Under the pieces are notes generated by a model. The model was not told the origin of the DNA and did not search any database. It worked only from the letters and a program-made list of their open reading frames with translations. Positions 34,529-42,871 of a stretch of 64,000 bases of DNA are shown here, one piece after another. The stretch spans positions 1 through 64,000 of the forward strand of contig CAZIUB010000126.1 of assembly GCA_964542425.1 (NCBI GenBank), read 5' to 3'. The DNA is from Dongia_A sp964542425. GTDB taxonomy: Bacteria > Pseudomonadota > Alphaproteobacteria > Dongiales > Dongiaceae. Position 1 is the stretch's first letter, and each line of letters opens with the position of its first letter. A program made the position numbers and the translations under genes.

Positions 34529-36106
34529 CTATTCCGCCGGTCGCCGCCAGAATTTCCGGGTGCCGGTGAATTGCGGCCACAGTTCCTCGAGCGCCAGTCG
34601 CTGGGCCTCGATTCCGCGTGCCTGCCAACCGGCGACGATCCCGATCGCGCGATCGCGTTCGCCGGCATCGACCGAACCCGCCATCGCCGCCGCGAGCTCG
34701 CGCAGGATTTGGCGGCCGACCACCGAATCGTTGACCGCGCCCAGGCTGTCCTGGAGCGCCGACACGGCCGCCCGATAGGTCCGGGCGCGACGACCCGGAT
34801 AGAGCGGCTGGAAGGTGTCGATCGCGTAGCGCAGCTTTTTCACCAGGATCCGCAGGCGATGCAGATCGGAATCGGCCAAGTCGCGCCAATTGCGGCCCAG
34901 GCGATTCACGCGCTTGTGGCGGGCATGAAGGAGAGTGTCGGCGAACCCGGCAATGGGCAAGGTCAGGGCCTCGGCCTCGCCCGGATGGCACCAGCGCCGG
35001 TCGGCCAGCGCGGCCAAAATCTGGAGCTGCATCGAGGCGTAGCGCGGGTTGTGAAGCGCCAAGAGGGCGGCGCGCCGGGCGGCTTCGCGCGCGCTTTCGG
35101 CCGCTTCCACTAGTCGCGCCAGGCCGGATTCGCCGCCCAGGTGACGCAAGAGTGGCTGGGCGGTTTCGGCCATGAAGACATCGAGATCGCGTGCCGGGCC
35201 GAATTGCCGCTGCGCCCATCTGAGATCGATGGCCCAGATCGCGTGCGTGCCGTCCTCGATCAGTTCTCGGAACAGGCCCACAATTGCCCGGAAGCGCCGG
35301 AGCGCCACCCGCAATTGATGGATGGCGTCAGGATCGCCGGTCTCCAGAACGGCCCGTTCGTTGGCCCGCATCTGGTCGAGGCAAGATTTGACGATCTTTT
35401 CGAAAGCGGTCGTGACGTCGTCCTCGGCCATTAAGGGTGCCGGCACGGCCTTGACGGCGCGGGCCGCTTCGCCCCGCAGCAGCGCATGGCCCCGCTCGGC
35501 CTTGGTCCGGGCACCAAGGCGGAACGGCACCTTTTCCAGCAGGGCCTCGGCGGCGGCCAAAAGATCGGCCGGGATGCCTGATTTCAATTCAAGCTCCAGT
35601 TCGTTGATCGGTTCGGCTTTCCGCCCGGCGATGATTCGCCCCCGATCCCAAGCGATCTCGATCGTCGAATCCCGAAATGGCACCAGCCAGGCCACGCGAT
35701 CGAACTCGGTGCGGAAACAGGGCTTCAGCCGCTGCCAGAAGCCGGCTTGCGCGATCTCGCGGCGCAGCTTGTCGTCGCCGACCAGCGCCAGATCCGGTGC
35801 CTCGCTAGAGGCCGAAGCCTCGAATTCCGCCAGGGTTTGCAGGCCCGGCGCGCCAGAGGCGGGAACCTTCAAGGTCTGCACTCGAAGGGAGCCGATCCGT
35901 CGCATGCGCAAGGCCATCCCGCGTTCGGCCAATTCCCGCTTCGGCGTGTCGAAATAAGTCGATTTTAGTTGGCTGCGCTGCGCGCGGGATCCGCGCCGCT
36001 GTCCTTTACCCTGGCGTTTCCCTTGGCCCAATGCCTCGAATACCTTGGCGGCCGAGACCTTCTGGCCGGCTTCCAGGAGCAGCTTCAGTTCGGTCTCCAA
36101 GGACAT
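34529..36106 (-). CDS. CYTH-CHAD domain protein, predicted inorganic triphosphatase
   Basis: A 525-residue fusion. The CYTH (triphosphate tunnel) domain covers about residues 1-210, with the signature ETELK at the N-terminus, KSTYFDTPKRELAERGMALRMRR and IEIAWDRGRIIAG. The CHAD domain (about 225-515) is a His/Arg-rich helical bundle (DAIHQLRVALRRFRAIVGLF, DLHRLRILVKKLRYAID) known to bind polyphosphate. Together these suggest a polyphosphate- or triphosphate-binding hydrolase. It is convergent with the SixA-like gene (1 bp between the stops) and close to ppk-ppx, which supports a role in polyphosphate handling. Confidence 0.9.
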   Translation of the reverse strand: MSLETELKLLLEAGQKVSAAKVFEALGQGKRQGKGQRRGSRAQRSQLKSTYFDTPKRELAERGMALRMRRIGSLRVQTLKVPASGAPGLQTLAEFEASASSEAPDLALVGDDKLRREIAQAGFWQRLKPCFRTEFDRVAWLVPFRDSTIEIAWDRGRIIAGRKAEPINELELELKSGIPADLLAAAEALLEKVPFRLGARTKAERGHALLRGEAARAVKAVPAPLMAEDDVTTAFEKIVKSCLDQMRANERAVLETGDPDAIHQLRVALRRFRAIVGLFRELIEDGTHAIWAIDLRWAQRQFGPARDLDVFMAETAQPLLRHLGGESGLARLVEAAESAREAARRAALLALHNPRYASMQLQILAALADRRWCHPGEAEALTLPIAGFADTLLHARHKRVNRLGRNWRDLADSDLHRLRILVKKLRYAIDTFQPLYPGRRARTYRAAVSALQDSLGAVNDSVVGRQILRELAAAMAGSVDAGERDRAIGIVAGWQARGIEAQRLALEELWPQFTGTRKFWRRPAE

Positions 36107-36318
36107 GATCTCGGCTTGCGGCCCCCCGATAGCTCGGCGGCACTATAGGGATTGCGTCCGGACTGAAGAAGTTACGGAAAGATGACAACTCGTCGATTCC
36201 ACACCGACCACCAGGTCCGGTCACAAAATCGTGAGGTGCCATTCTGGGCGTGGTGCCATGGGCCAACCCCCTGATAACGTAACTGATGCCGTAACTCTTA
36301 TCCGGGGAGAGGGAGATC

Positions 36319-36774
36319 ATGAACAAATCGAGAAATTTCATCGCCGTGACCGTGGCGACGACGCTTGGTTTCGCAATCGTGGCCGGATTGGCCTGGGCAA
36401 GCGCCGAATCGATCAAGGCCCGGCGGGACGCGATGAAGGGCAATGGCGGGGCGATGAAGGCCATCAATACCCTGATCGAGGAGAACGGCGCGGTGGCCGA
36501 CGCGGCGCCGCACGCCCAGATCATCGCCGATACCATGCAAAGGCTCCCCGAATTGTTCCCGGCGGATTCGCAGGAAGGCGAGACCAAGGCGAAGCCGGAG
36601 ATTTGGCAGAACCCCGACGATTTCACCGCCAAGATCAAGGATGCCCAGGAACAATCCGCCATGCTGGTAGCCGCAATCGCCGGTGGCGACATGGCCGCTT
36701 TCAAGGCGCAGTTCGAGAAGCTGGGCGCCGCCTGTGGTGGCTGCCACAAGCCCTATCGGGCGAAAGCCGATTGA
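36319..36774 (+). CDS. Cytochrome c' (class II cytochrome c)
   Basis: A 151-residue periplasmic four-helix-bundle cytochrome. The N-terminal signal (MNKSRNFIAVTVATTLGFAI) ends near LAWAS. The heme-binding CGGCHKPYR lies at the C-terminus, as in cytochromes c', and mature-domain features such as SIKARRDAMKGNGGAMKAI and PEIWQNPDDFTAKI fit. Class II cytochromes often pair with a b561-type membrane cytochrome, and such a gene lies at 38311-39021 after the porin. ATG at 36319 has GGGAGAGGGAG upstream. Confidence 0.92.
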   Translation: MNKSRNFIAVTVATTLGFAIVAGLAWASAESIKARRDAMKGNGGAMKAINTLIEENGAVADAAPHAQIIADTMQRLPELFPADSQEGETKAKPEIWQNPDDFTAKIKDAQEQSAMLVAAIAGGDMAAFKAQFEKLGAACGGCHKPYRAKAD

Positions 36775-36803
36775 GCCAATAAGCCGCGGCCCCCATTGGG
36801 GGC

Positions 36804-36861
36804 TGCCAGTGTTCCGACTCCGGCGGTTCATTTGAGAACCGTCGGCGAGGGAACACTGGCA
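36804..36861. repeat. 58 bp palindromic element with TGCCAGTGTTCC ends
   Basis: TGCCAGTGTTCC (36804-36815) and GGAACACTGGCA (36850-36861) pair exactly; an inner GGCGGTTC / GAACCGTC stem surrounds a short loop. Only one copy was seen. The 331 bp gap 36775-37105 has this palindrome and the next one and no evident gene. Confidence 0.65.
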
Positions 36862-36880
36862 ATCCGGAATGGTATGCATC

Positions 36881-36923
36881 GTGGTTCCAACGGGAATGAT
36901 CGCAAATCAAGCGTTGGAACCAC
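36881..36923. repeat. 43 bp palindromic element with GTGGTTCCAACG ends
   Basis: GTGGTTCCAACG (36881-36892) and CGTTGGAACCAC (36912-36923) are exact inverted repeats around a 19-base centre. It could act as a hairpin or as an operator for the porin gene that begins about 180 bp later. Confidence 0.6.
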
Positions 36924-37105
36924 AACACGATGACGTGCAATGAAGCGCCCGCCCAGCGGTGTGAGCCGACGGCTTCGCCCTGCCCCGCCGCTCGCTGGGC
37001 GAACTCGGGCGCGGGCCAAACAACGGTCTAGCCAAGCCCGCATTTAACTTAACAAGACCGCCGACCTGCCCGACAATGGGGACCCGAGTCGCGTGGGTGG
37101 CAGGC

Positions 37106-38305
37106 ATGCGCAGATCCCTTATCGTCACGTCTTCGTTGATCGGTGTAACCAGCCTCTTGGGTGGGCTGAGCGGCGGCGTCCAAGCGGCCGATGGAATCAA
37201 GCTCAGGATCGGCGGCTACTTCAATTCGGCCTACCAAGTCCTCGTGGATGACGATGAGGGGGGTGAGGGCGGAGAGGATCGCAATACGGACGGCATTTTC
37301 AGCGATTCCGAAATCGATTTCGACGGTTCGACGGTCCTGGACAATGGGCTTGAGGTCGGCGCCCATATCACCCTAGTCGGCGAGACCACCGACCAGCAGA
37401 TCGATCACGCCTATGTTCATTTTTCCGACGGCTGGGGCGAGTTGCGATTTGGCTCCGACGACGAGGCGCTGGCCAACATGTGCGTCACCCCGCCCGGAGG
37501 CAGCAGCAATTTCAGTGCGTTCTCGCCCAACCAATGGGCGGCGAACACGGTCAGCCCGCTCGAATCAAATCCGGTCTGCGAGGGCGTCGATGACGAAGGA
37601 AACGCGCAGAAACTGGTCTATTACACGCCCGTTTTCGAAGGTTTCCAGCTAGGCCTTTCCTATACGCCGTCGGGCGGGCGCAAGAGCCAGGACGATGGAG
37701 TGGGCCCACATCTGGGCATGCCGGGTCATGGATTCGACGAAGACGGAGACGGCATCATCGACGAGACCGAATCCCGGCACAATGTCTCGGCCTATGCCAC
37801 CTATTTCCACGAGGCCGACGATTGGGAAATCACCTGGGGCGGCGGCGGCGCCTGGACCGGTCGAATGGAATCGATCCCCGGCAACGCGGACGCACACCGG
37901 CGCTTCTACCAGACCGGGTTCGAACTGGAAATCGACGATATCGGCATCGGCGCCGCGTTCCAATATTTCGACAATTATGAATTCGTTTCGGGGGTCGATG
38001 GATTTGTGGTCGGCGGCGGCGTGGCCTATGACCTCGAGCCCTGGGTCGTCGGCCTGCAATATTCCTATAGCAATCTCGACATTTCCGCCGAGGATCCCGA
38101 CGACGACACCCGATTCCGCGACAGCGGCGACGATTTCTCGATGAGCCGCGTGGTCTTGGTGGCGGAATACGTGTTTGGCCCGGGCATCAGCATCGATGGT
38201 GAGCTCGGTTATACTTGGACCGATTCCGACGGCAACGATGATCTGGCCGAGGCCGAGGATTACGACGCCTTCGAATTTGGCATCGGCACGGCAATAGAAT
38301 TCTGA
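37106..38305 (+). CDS. Outer-membrane porin
   Basis: Gram-negative general-diffusion porin-like protein, about 399 residues from the ATG at 37106. The signal peptide MRRSLIVTSSLIGVTSLLGG ends near VQAAD, and the mature protein starts as usual for the alphaproteobacterial porin family (GIKLRIGGYFNSAYQV). Many short alternating beta strands follow, with Asp-rich loops (DDDEGGEGGEDRNTDG, DEDGDGIIDE) that look like calcium-binding turns. It ends in Phe (GIGTAIEF), the usual outer-membrane assembly signal. The ATG at 37076 would add ten residues ahead of the signal and is less likely. Confidence 0.85.
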   Translation: MRRSLIVTSSLIGVTSLLGGLSGGVQAADGIKLRIGGYFNSAYQVLVDDDEGGEGGEDRNTDGIFSDSEIDFDGSTVLDNGLEVGAHITLVGETTDQQIDHAYVHFSDGWGELRFGSDDEALANMCVTPPGGSSNFSAFSPNQWAANTVSPLESNPVCEGVDDEGNAQKLVYYTPVFEGFQLGLSYTPSGGRKSQDDGVGPHLGMPGHGFDEDGDGIIDETESRHNVSAYATYFHEADDWEITWGGGGAWTGRMESIPGNADAHRRFYQTGFELEIDDIGIGAAFQYFDNYEFVSGVDGFVVGGGVAYDLEPWVVGLQYSYSNLDISAEDPDDDTRFRDSGDDFSMSRVVLVAEYVFGPGISIDGELGYTWTDSDGNDDLAEAEDYDAFEFGIGTAIEF

Positions 38306-38310
38306 TCCGG

Positions 38311-39021
38311 TCAGTTGAGCCAGTGGATCGCCGCCGGAACAAGTGTGGCGGCGATGGCACAGTAAAGCGCGCGGGCAAACGATGCGAAGCGACTTTCGCC
38401 CCGCGCGGCCGCGCTCTCGGCGGTTTCTCGCGGGAGTGCTGCCTTGCCGGTGATCATGGCGCGGACCAGGTTCTCGCGCTTGAACAACCTGTAGGCGATG
38501 ATGACCGCCACATGCAGGCCCACAAGAATGAGAATGAGCAATGCATTCCACCCATGCGCCCAGCCCATCAGCGAAGTCAGCCATTCCGGCAGATCGTCGC
38601 GCAGCGGCCCGTCGAACAGCACATCGTCGGTGTTGCCGAGGCCGGTGAAGGCTTGCAGCGCGACCAATCCTATCAGGGCCACGACCATCAGAGCGCCCGC
38701 CGGATTGTGTCCGAAGGAATAGGAAGGCGCGCGTACGCCAAGCGCGTGTCGCAGATACAAGATGACCGCCCTCGGTCCTTTCACGAAATGCGTGAAGCGC
38801 GCATTCGGGCTCCCGAAAAGCCCCCAAAGCAGGCGGAAGGTCACCAGCCCCAGAACCACGAGGCCGCTGACATAATGGATGTCAAGGCGGCCGGCCTTGC
38901 CGCTGATCCAGGAGGTTGCGATGGCGAGGACAAGGACCCAGTGAAACAGGCGCACCGGCAGATCCCAGACCGGTATCTCGACCAGATCGCGATTTTCCGG
39001 GATTCCCGATGACGAGTCCAT
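38311..39021 (-). CDS. Cytochrome b561-like membrane protein
   Basis: A 236-residue integral membrane protein with four or more hydrophobic helices. VWDLPVRLFHWVLVLAIATS carries the His expected in the first helix of prokaryotic cytochrome b561 / Ni-Fe hydrogenase b-type proteins. Further His residues are in LDIHYVSGLV, SFGHNPAGALM, GWAHGWNALL and GLHVAVIIAYR, enough to bind two hemes. It likely hands electrons to a soluble c-type cytochrome; the cytochrome c' at 36319 is the natural candidate. It is convergent with the porin gene. An in-frame ATG at 39045 would add eight residues. Confidence 0.85.
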   Translation of the reverse strand: MDSSSGIPENRDLVEIPVWDLPVRLFHWVLVLAIATSWISGKAGRLDIHYVSGLVVLGLVTFRLLWGLFGSPNARFTHFVKGPRAVILYLRHALGVRAPSYSFGHNPAGALMVVALIGLVALQAFTGLGNTDDVLFDGPLRDDLPEWLTSLMGWAHGWNALLILILVGLHVAVIIAYRLFKRENLVRAMITGKAALPRETAESAAARGESRFASFARALYCAIAATLVPAAIHWLN

Positions 39022-39171
39022 TGAATTTCCAATGTTTCCGTGCATCTAACATTATGGCCGCAAGCCCGCGACTTCAACAAACAATGGCCGCCATGGTGGG
39101 TGAATTCACTGCCACTTCCGTGGCGTTGTCGTCTGGCGAAATTCCGCCCGGTTGACGGCGGCATCGGACTT

Positions 39172-39239
39172 GTGCGATGGGGAGGGTGGGCCACGCTCCC
39201 CCAACGGAGCGCATCGTTCTGGAAGGAACGCCTCGATGC
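39172..39239 (+). promoter_or_regulatory. Possible two-state RNA leader of serC
   Basis: The segment GCATCG at 39211-39216 can pair with two partners: CGATG at 39175-39179 upstream, or CGATGC at 39234-39239, which contains the serC start codon. The second pairing is extended by GTTC / GAAC and encloses the ribosome site GGAAGGAA (39221-39228). The first pairing encloses GGGGAG / CTCCCC. The two folds exclude each other. A serC leader motif has been reported in alphaproteobacteria, but whether this one matches its consensus was not checked. Confidence 0.45.
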
Positions 39240-40399
39240 CGCACATGCCTGCCGTACGGCCGCTCCGGCCGTTTTTTTCATCCGGCCCCTGCGCCAAGCG
39301 CCCTGGCTGGTCCCCCGCGGCCCTCGAGCATTCCCTCATCGGCCGGTCGCACCGCTCAAAGGGGGCCAAGGACAGACTCGCGCGGGTGATCGCGATGAGC
39401 CGCGAGATCTTGGGAATCCCCGAGGATTGGCTTTTGGCGATCGTGCCCGCGTCGGATACCGGTGCTGTCGAGATGGCGCTGTGGTCGCTCCTAGGCCCGA
39501 GGCCGGTCGATGTGCTGGCGTTCGAGAGTTTTTCGGCCGAGTGGGCGCGCGATGTGATAAGCGAACTGGGGCTCGATGCCCGCCTATTCGCGGCACCCTA
39601 TGGCGAATTGCCGGAGCTCGCGCAAATTGATTGGGCGCGCGATGTGGTAATGGCCTGGAACGGCACCACCTCGGGTGTCCGAATGCCCGAAGGCGCCATC
39701 CCGGCGGCGCATGAGGGCCTGGTCATTTGCGATGCGACCTCGGCGGTGTTCGCGATGGACTTGCCGTGGGCGCGCCTCGACGTCGCCACCTGGTCGTGGC
39801 AAAAGGCGCTGGGCGGCGAGGCAGGACACGGCATGCTGGCACTAAACGCCCGCGCTATCCAACGCTTGCTCACGCATCGGCCCAACTGGCCGATGCCGAA
39901 GATTTTTCGCCTCGTTCAAAAAGGTAAACTGATCGAGGGCGTATTCCGGGGCGAGACCATCAATACGCCGTCGATGCTGGCGGTCGAGGACCAGCTGGAC
40001 GCGCTCGCCTGGGCGAGGCAATTGGGCGGCTTGCCGGCGCTGATCCGACGCACCGAGGAAAATTTCGCCATCCTCGCCCATTGGGTCGCGACCGCGCCTT
40101 GGGTCGAATTCCTGGCCCGCGACCAGGCCATTCGCTCGACCACGTCGGTTTGTCTGCGACTGGCGGATGACTGGTCGCTGGCCCAGCCGCCGGCTTCCCA
40201 GGCGCGACTGGCGGCGATGATTGCCGAATTGCTGGAGCGCGAGGGAGTGGCCTTCGACATTGCCCATTATCGCGACGCCCCGCCCGGATTGAGAATCTGG
40301 CTGGGCGCCACCATCGAGGCTGGGGATGTCGTGGCGCTTCTGCCTTGGCTCGACTGGAGTTTTTCGAGCGCTCGCGCGCAACTCCAGAACGCGGCGTAA
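39236..40399 (+). CDS. serC: Phosphoserine aminotransferase, alphaproteobacterial type
   Basis: Pyridoxal-phosphate enzyme converting 3-phosphohydroxypyruvate to phosphoserine, 387 residues. The N-terminal motif FSSGPCAKRPGWSPAALE is characteristic of the alphaproteobacterial branch. VPASDTGAVEMALWSLLG holds the phosphate loop, WNGTTSGVRMPEG and VICDATSAVFAMDL the cofactor Asp region, and WSWQKALGGEAGHG the Lys that binds PLP. ATG at 39236 has GGAAGGAA upstream. serA follows six bases later, so the first two steps of serine synthesis are made from one operon. An intrinsic-terminator-like hairpin lies within codons 7-15. Confidence 0.94.
   Translation: MPHMPAVRPLRPFFSSGPCAKRPGWSPAALEHSLIGRSHRSKGAKDRLARVIAMSREILGIPEDWLLAIVPASDTGAVEMALWSLLGPRPVDVLAFESFSAEWARDVISELGLDARLFAAPYGELPELAQIDWARDVVMAWNGTTSGVRMPEGAIPAAHEGLVICDATSAVFAMDLPWARLDVATWSWQKALGGEAGHGMLALNARAIQRLLTHRPNWPMPKIFRLVQKGKLIEGVFRGETINTPSMLAVEDQLDALAWARQLGGLPALIRRTEENFAILAHWVATAPWVEFLARDQAIRSTTSVCLRLADDWSLAQPPASQARLAAMIAELLEREGVAFDIAHYRDAPPGLRIWLGATIEAGDVVALLPWLDWSFSSARAQLQNAA
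39256..39278 (+). terminator. Terminator-like hairpin inside the serC 5' coding region
   Basis: ACGGCCG (39256-39262) and CGGCCGT (39266-39272) flank a three-base loop and are followed directly by a run of seven T. It has the shape of an intrinsic terminator but encodes part of the conserved N-terminus (VRPLRPFFSS). It could act as an attenuator when translation is blocked. Confidence 0.4.
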
Positions 40400-40404
40400 G
40401 TAGG

Positions 40405-41982
40405 ATGGCCAGAGTCCTCATCGCCGACGAATTGTCCCCGGCCGCCGCCAAGGTATTCCGCGACCAGGGCTTGGAGGTCGAGGAAAGGACCGGCCTTAGA
40501 CCTAAGGAATTGTGCCAGATCATCGGCGAATTCGACGGGCTGGCGGTGCGTTCCTCGACCAAGGTGAATGCGGCGGTGATCGCGGCGGCCAAGCGCCTGA
40601 AGGTGATCGGGCGAGCCGGCATCGGCGTCGACAACATCGATCTCAAGGCTGCGAGTGCGGCCGGGATCTGCGTCATGAACACGCCGTTCGGCAATTCAAT
40701 CACCACCGCCGAGCATACGATCGCGATGATGATGGCGCTGGCCCGTCACATCCCGCAGGCCGACCGCTCGACCCAGGAGGGCAAATGGGAGAAGGCCCGT
40801 TTCGTCGGCGTCGAGCTCCATGCCAAAATCCTGGGCCTGATCGGCTGCGGCAATATCGGTTCGGTCGTCGCCGACCGGGCGCAGGGCCTGAAAATGAAGG
40901 TGATCGCCTATGATCCCTTTCTTTCGCCGGAGCGCGCGATCGATCTTGGCGTGGAAAAGGTGGAGCTCGATGAACTTCTTCGCCGCGCCGATTTCATCTC
41001 GTTGCACACGCCCTTGACCGAGCAGACCCGGGACATCCTCAACAAGGAGAGCCTCGCCAAGTGCAAGGCGGGCGCGCGGATAGTCAATTGCGCGCGGGGC
41101 GGCCTGATCGTGGAAACAGATCTGCGCGCGGCACTCGACAACGGCCGGATCGCGGGTGCCGCCATCGACGTGTTCGCGCAGGAGCCGGCGCTGGACAATG
41201 TTCTGTTTCAGCATCCCCAGGTGGTGACGACGCCCCATCTTGGCGCTTCCTCGACCGAGGCGCAACTGAACGTCGCCCTGCAGGTGGCCGAGCAGATGTC
41301 GGATTTCCTGCTGCGCGGCGCGGTCACGAATGCGCTCAATATGCCCTCGATCTCGATCGAGGAGGCGCCTCGGCTCAAGCCCTATCTGAAGCTTGCCGAG
41401 CAGATGGGCGCCTTCGTCGGTCAGGTGACCGACGATCCCATCAAGCGCATCATCGTCGAATACGAAGGCCACGTGGCGGGGCTCAACACCAGGCCGCTCA
41501 CCTGCATCATCCTCCAGGGCGTGCTTCGGGCCTCGCTCGACAATGTCAACATGGTGAACGCGCCGATCGTGGCCAAGGAACGCAACATCGAATTGTCCGA
41601 GGTCAAGCACGAGCGCGAGGGCGATTACCACACCCTCATCCGTTTGACCGTGGTGACGCCGAAATTCACCCGCGACATCGCCGGCACCCTCTTCGCCGAC
41701 CAACGGCCGCGCGTGGTGCAGATCAAGGGCATCAACATCGACGCCGAGCTGCGCCCGCACATGCTCTATGTCACCAACGAGGACAAGCCCGGCTTCATCG
41801 GAAGGCTGGGCACGCTCCTGGGCGATTCGGGGATCAACATCGCGACCTTCGCGCTGGGTCGCTCCGCCCCGGGGCGTGACGCCATCGCGCTTATCGAAAT
41901 CGACGGCGAGCTGCCCGATCCGGTCTTGGGCGGCGTGCGCGCGATTCCTGGCGTGCGCCAGGCCAAGGCGCTGTTGTTTTGA
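40405..41982 (+). CDS. serA: D-3-phosphoglycerate dehydrogenase
   Basis: First enzyme of serine synthesis, oxidising 3-phosphoglycerate with NAD, 525 residues. Nucleotide-binding GLIGCGNIGSVVADRA lies near residues 146-161. Catalytic Arg is in NCARGGLIVE, Glu in DVFAQEPA and His in TPHLGASSTEAQ. After the catalytic domain come the allosteric substrate-binding domain and a C-terminal ACT domain (MLYVTNEDKPGFIGRLGTLL), as in the long form. Serine feedback is plausible. ATG at 40405 has TAGG close by; upstream residues overlap serC and are not conserved. Confidence 0.95.
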   Translation: MARVLIADELSPAAAKVFRDQGLEVEERTGLRPKELCQIIGEFDGLAVRSSTKVNAAVIAAAKRLKVIGRAGIGVDNIDLKAASAAGICVMNTPFGNSITTAEHTIAMMMALARHIPQADRSTQEGKWEKARFVGVELHAKILGLIGCGNIGSVVADRAQGLKMKVIAYDPFLSPERAIDLGVEKVELDELLRRADFISLHTPLTEQTRDILNKESLAKCKAGARIVNCARGGLIVETDLRAALDNGRIAGAAIDVFAQEPALDNVLFQHPQVVTTPHLGASSTEAQLNVALQVAEQMSDFLLRGAVTNALNMPSISIEEAPRLKPYLKLAEQMGAFVGQVTDDPIKRIIVEYEGHVAGLNTRPLTCIILQGVLRASLDNVNMVNAPIVAKERNIELSEVKHEREGDYHTLIRLTVVTPKFTRDIAGTLFADQRPRVVQIKGINIDAELRPHMLYVTNEDKPGFIGRLGTLLGDSGINIATFALGRSAPGRDAIALIEIDGELPDPVLGGVRAIPGVRQAKALLF

Positions 41983-42002
41983 GGCGCGAAAGGAACGCAT
42001 TC

Positions 42003-42818
42003 ATGGCCGCGACGCGAATCAAGCTTTCCAGGCTGAAACCCCTGCCGGCGCGCCCACCGGCTCGGAACGAGGCGCTGCTGGCGGCCGAACAGGAGCGCCT
42101 GATCCGGATCCAACACGCCTATCTTTTCGGCGGCGAGCGCGCGGTCGTCGTATTCGAGGGGATGGACGCCGCCGGCAAGGGCGGCACCATCCGGCGCATC
42201 GCCTGGGCGATGGATCCGCGCTCGCTCAAGGTCTGGCCGATCGGCGCCCCCAACGAGATCGAGCGGCGGCAGCATTATTTGCAGCGTTTCTGGACGCGCC
42301 TGCCGGAGCGTGCGCAGATCTCGCTCTTCGACCGGTCCTGGTACGGAAGGGTCCTGGTGGAACGGGTGGAGGGCCTGGCCGCGCGCGAGGAATGGCGGCG
42401 CGCCTACCGCGAGATCAACGAATTCGAACGGCAATTGGTCGATTCCGGAATCAGGCTGGTCAAGGTATTCCTGCATGTCGGCAAGGACGAGCAATTGCGC
42501 CGTTTCGAGGAACGGCTGCGCGACCCGCTGAAGCGTTGGAAGCTTTCCTACGAGGATTTCCGCAACCGCGCCAAATGGGACGATTACGTAAGCGCGGCCG
42601 AGGAAATGTTCCAGCGCACTTCCACCAGGCTTGCCACTTGGCAGGTGATTCCGGCCGACGACAAGCCGGCGGCAAGGGCGGCGACGTTGAAAATCATCGC
42701 CGATTGCCTGGGCGCCGGCATCGATCTCGCACGCCCCACCCTGGACGGCAAATTGTTGAGGATGGCGAGGCGCGCGATCGACGGCGATGGCCCCCCAGGC
42801 AAGGCGCGCCGGCGGTAG
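42003..42818 (+). CDS. ppk2: Polyphosphate kinase 2 family protein
   Basis: P-loop kinase of 271 residues that uses polyphosphate to phosphorylate nucleotides, or the reverse. Walker A is VVFEGMDAAGKGGTIRRI (about residues 51-68), the second motif DRSWYGRVLVERVEG contains the Walker B Asp and conserved Arg, and the lid region has RRFEERLRDPLKRWKLSYED. It starts 20 bp after serA, with AAAGGAA before the ATG at 42003, so it may be part of the serCA transcript. It is the fifth polyphosphate-related gene in the window. One-domain class cannot be subdivided by eye. Confidence 0.92.
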   Translation: MAATRIKLSRLKPLPARPPARNEALLAAEQERLIRIQHAYLFGGERAVVVFEGMDAAGKGGTIRRIAWAMDPRSLKVWPIGAPNEIERRQHYLQRFWTRLPERAQISLFDRSWYGRVLVERVEGLAAREEWRRAYREINEFERQLVDSGIRLVKVFLHVGKDEQLRRFEERLRDPLKRWKLSYEDFRNRAKWDDYVSAAEEMFQRTSTRLATWQVIPADDKPAARAATLKIIADCLGAGIDLARPTLDGKLLRMARRAIDGDGPPGKARRR

Positions 42819-42839
42819 CAGCGCCTAGAGCATCAGCGG

Positions 42840-42860
42840 AAAAGGGTAGCGTCCCCTTTT
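42840..42860. repeat. AAAAGGG/CCCTTTT hairpin repeat, single copy
   Basis: One exact unit: AAAAGGG, TAGCGTC, CCCTTTT. It lies in the 53 bp gap between the convergent 3' ends of the PPK2 and VOC genes, where it could terminate transcription from either side. Confidence 0.85.
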
Positions 42861-42871
42861 CTTCTTTTCTT

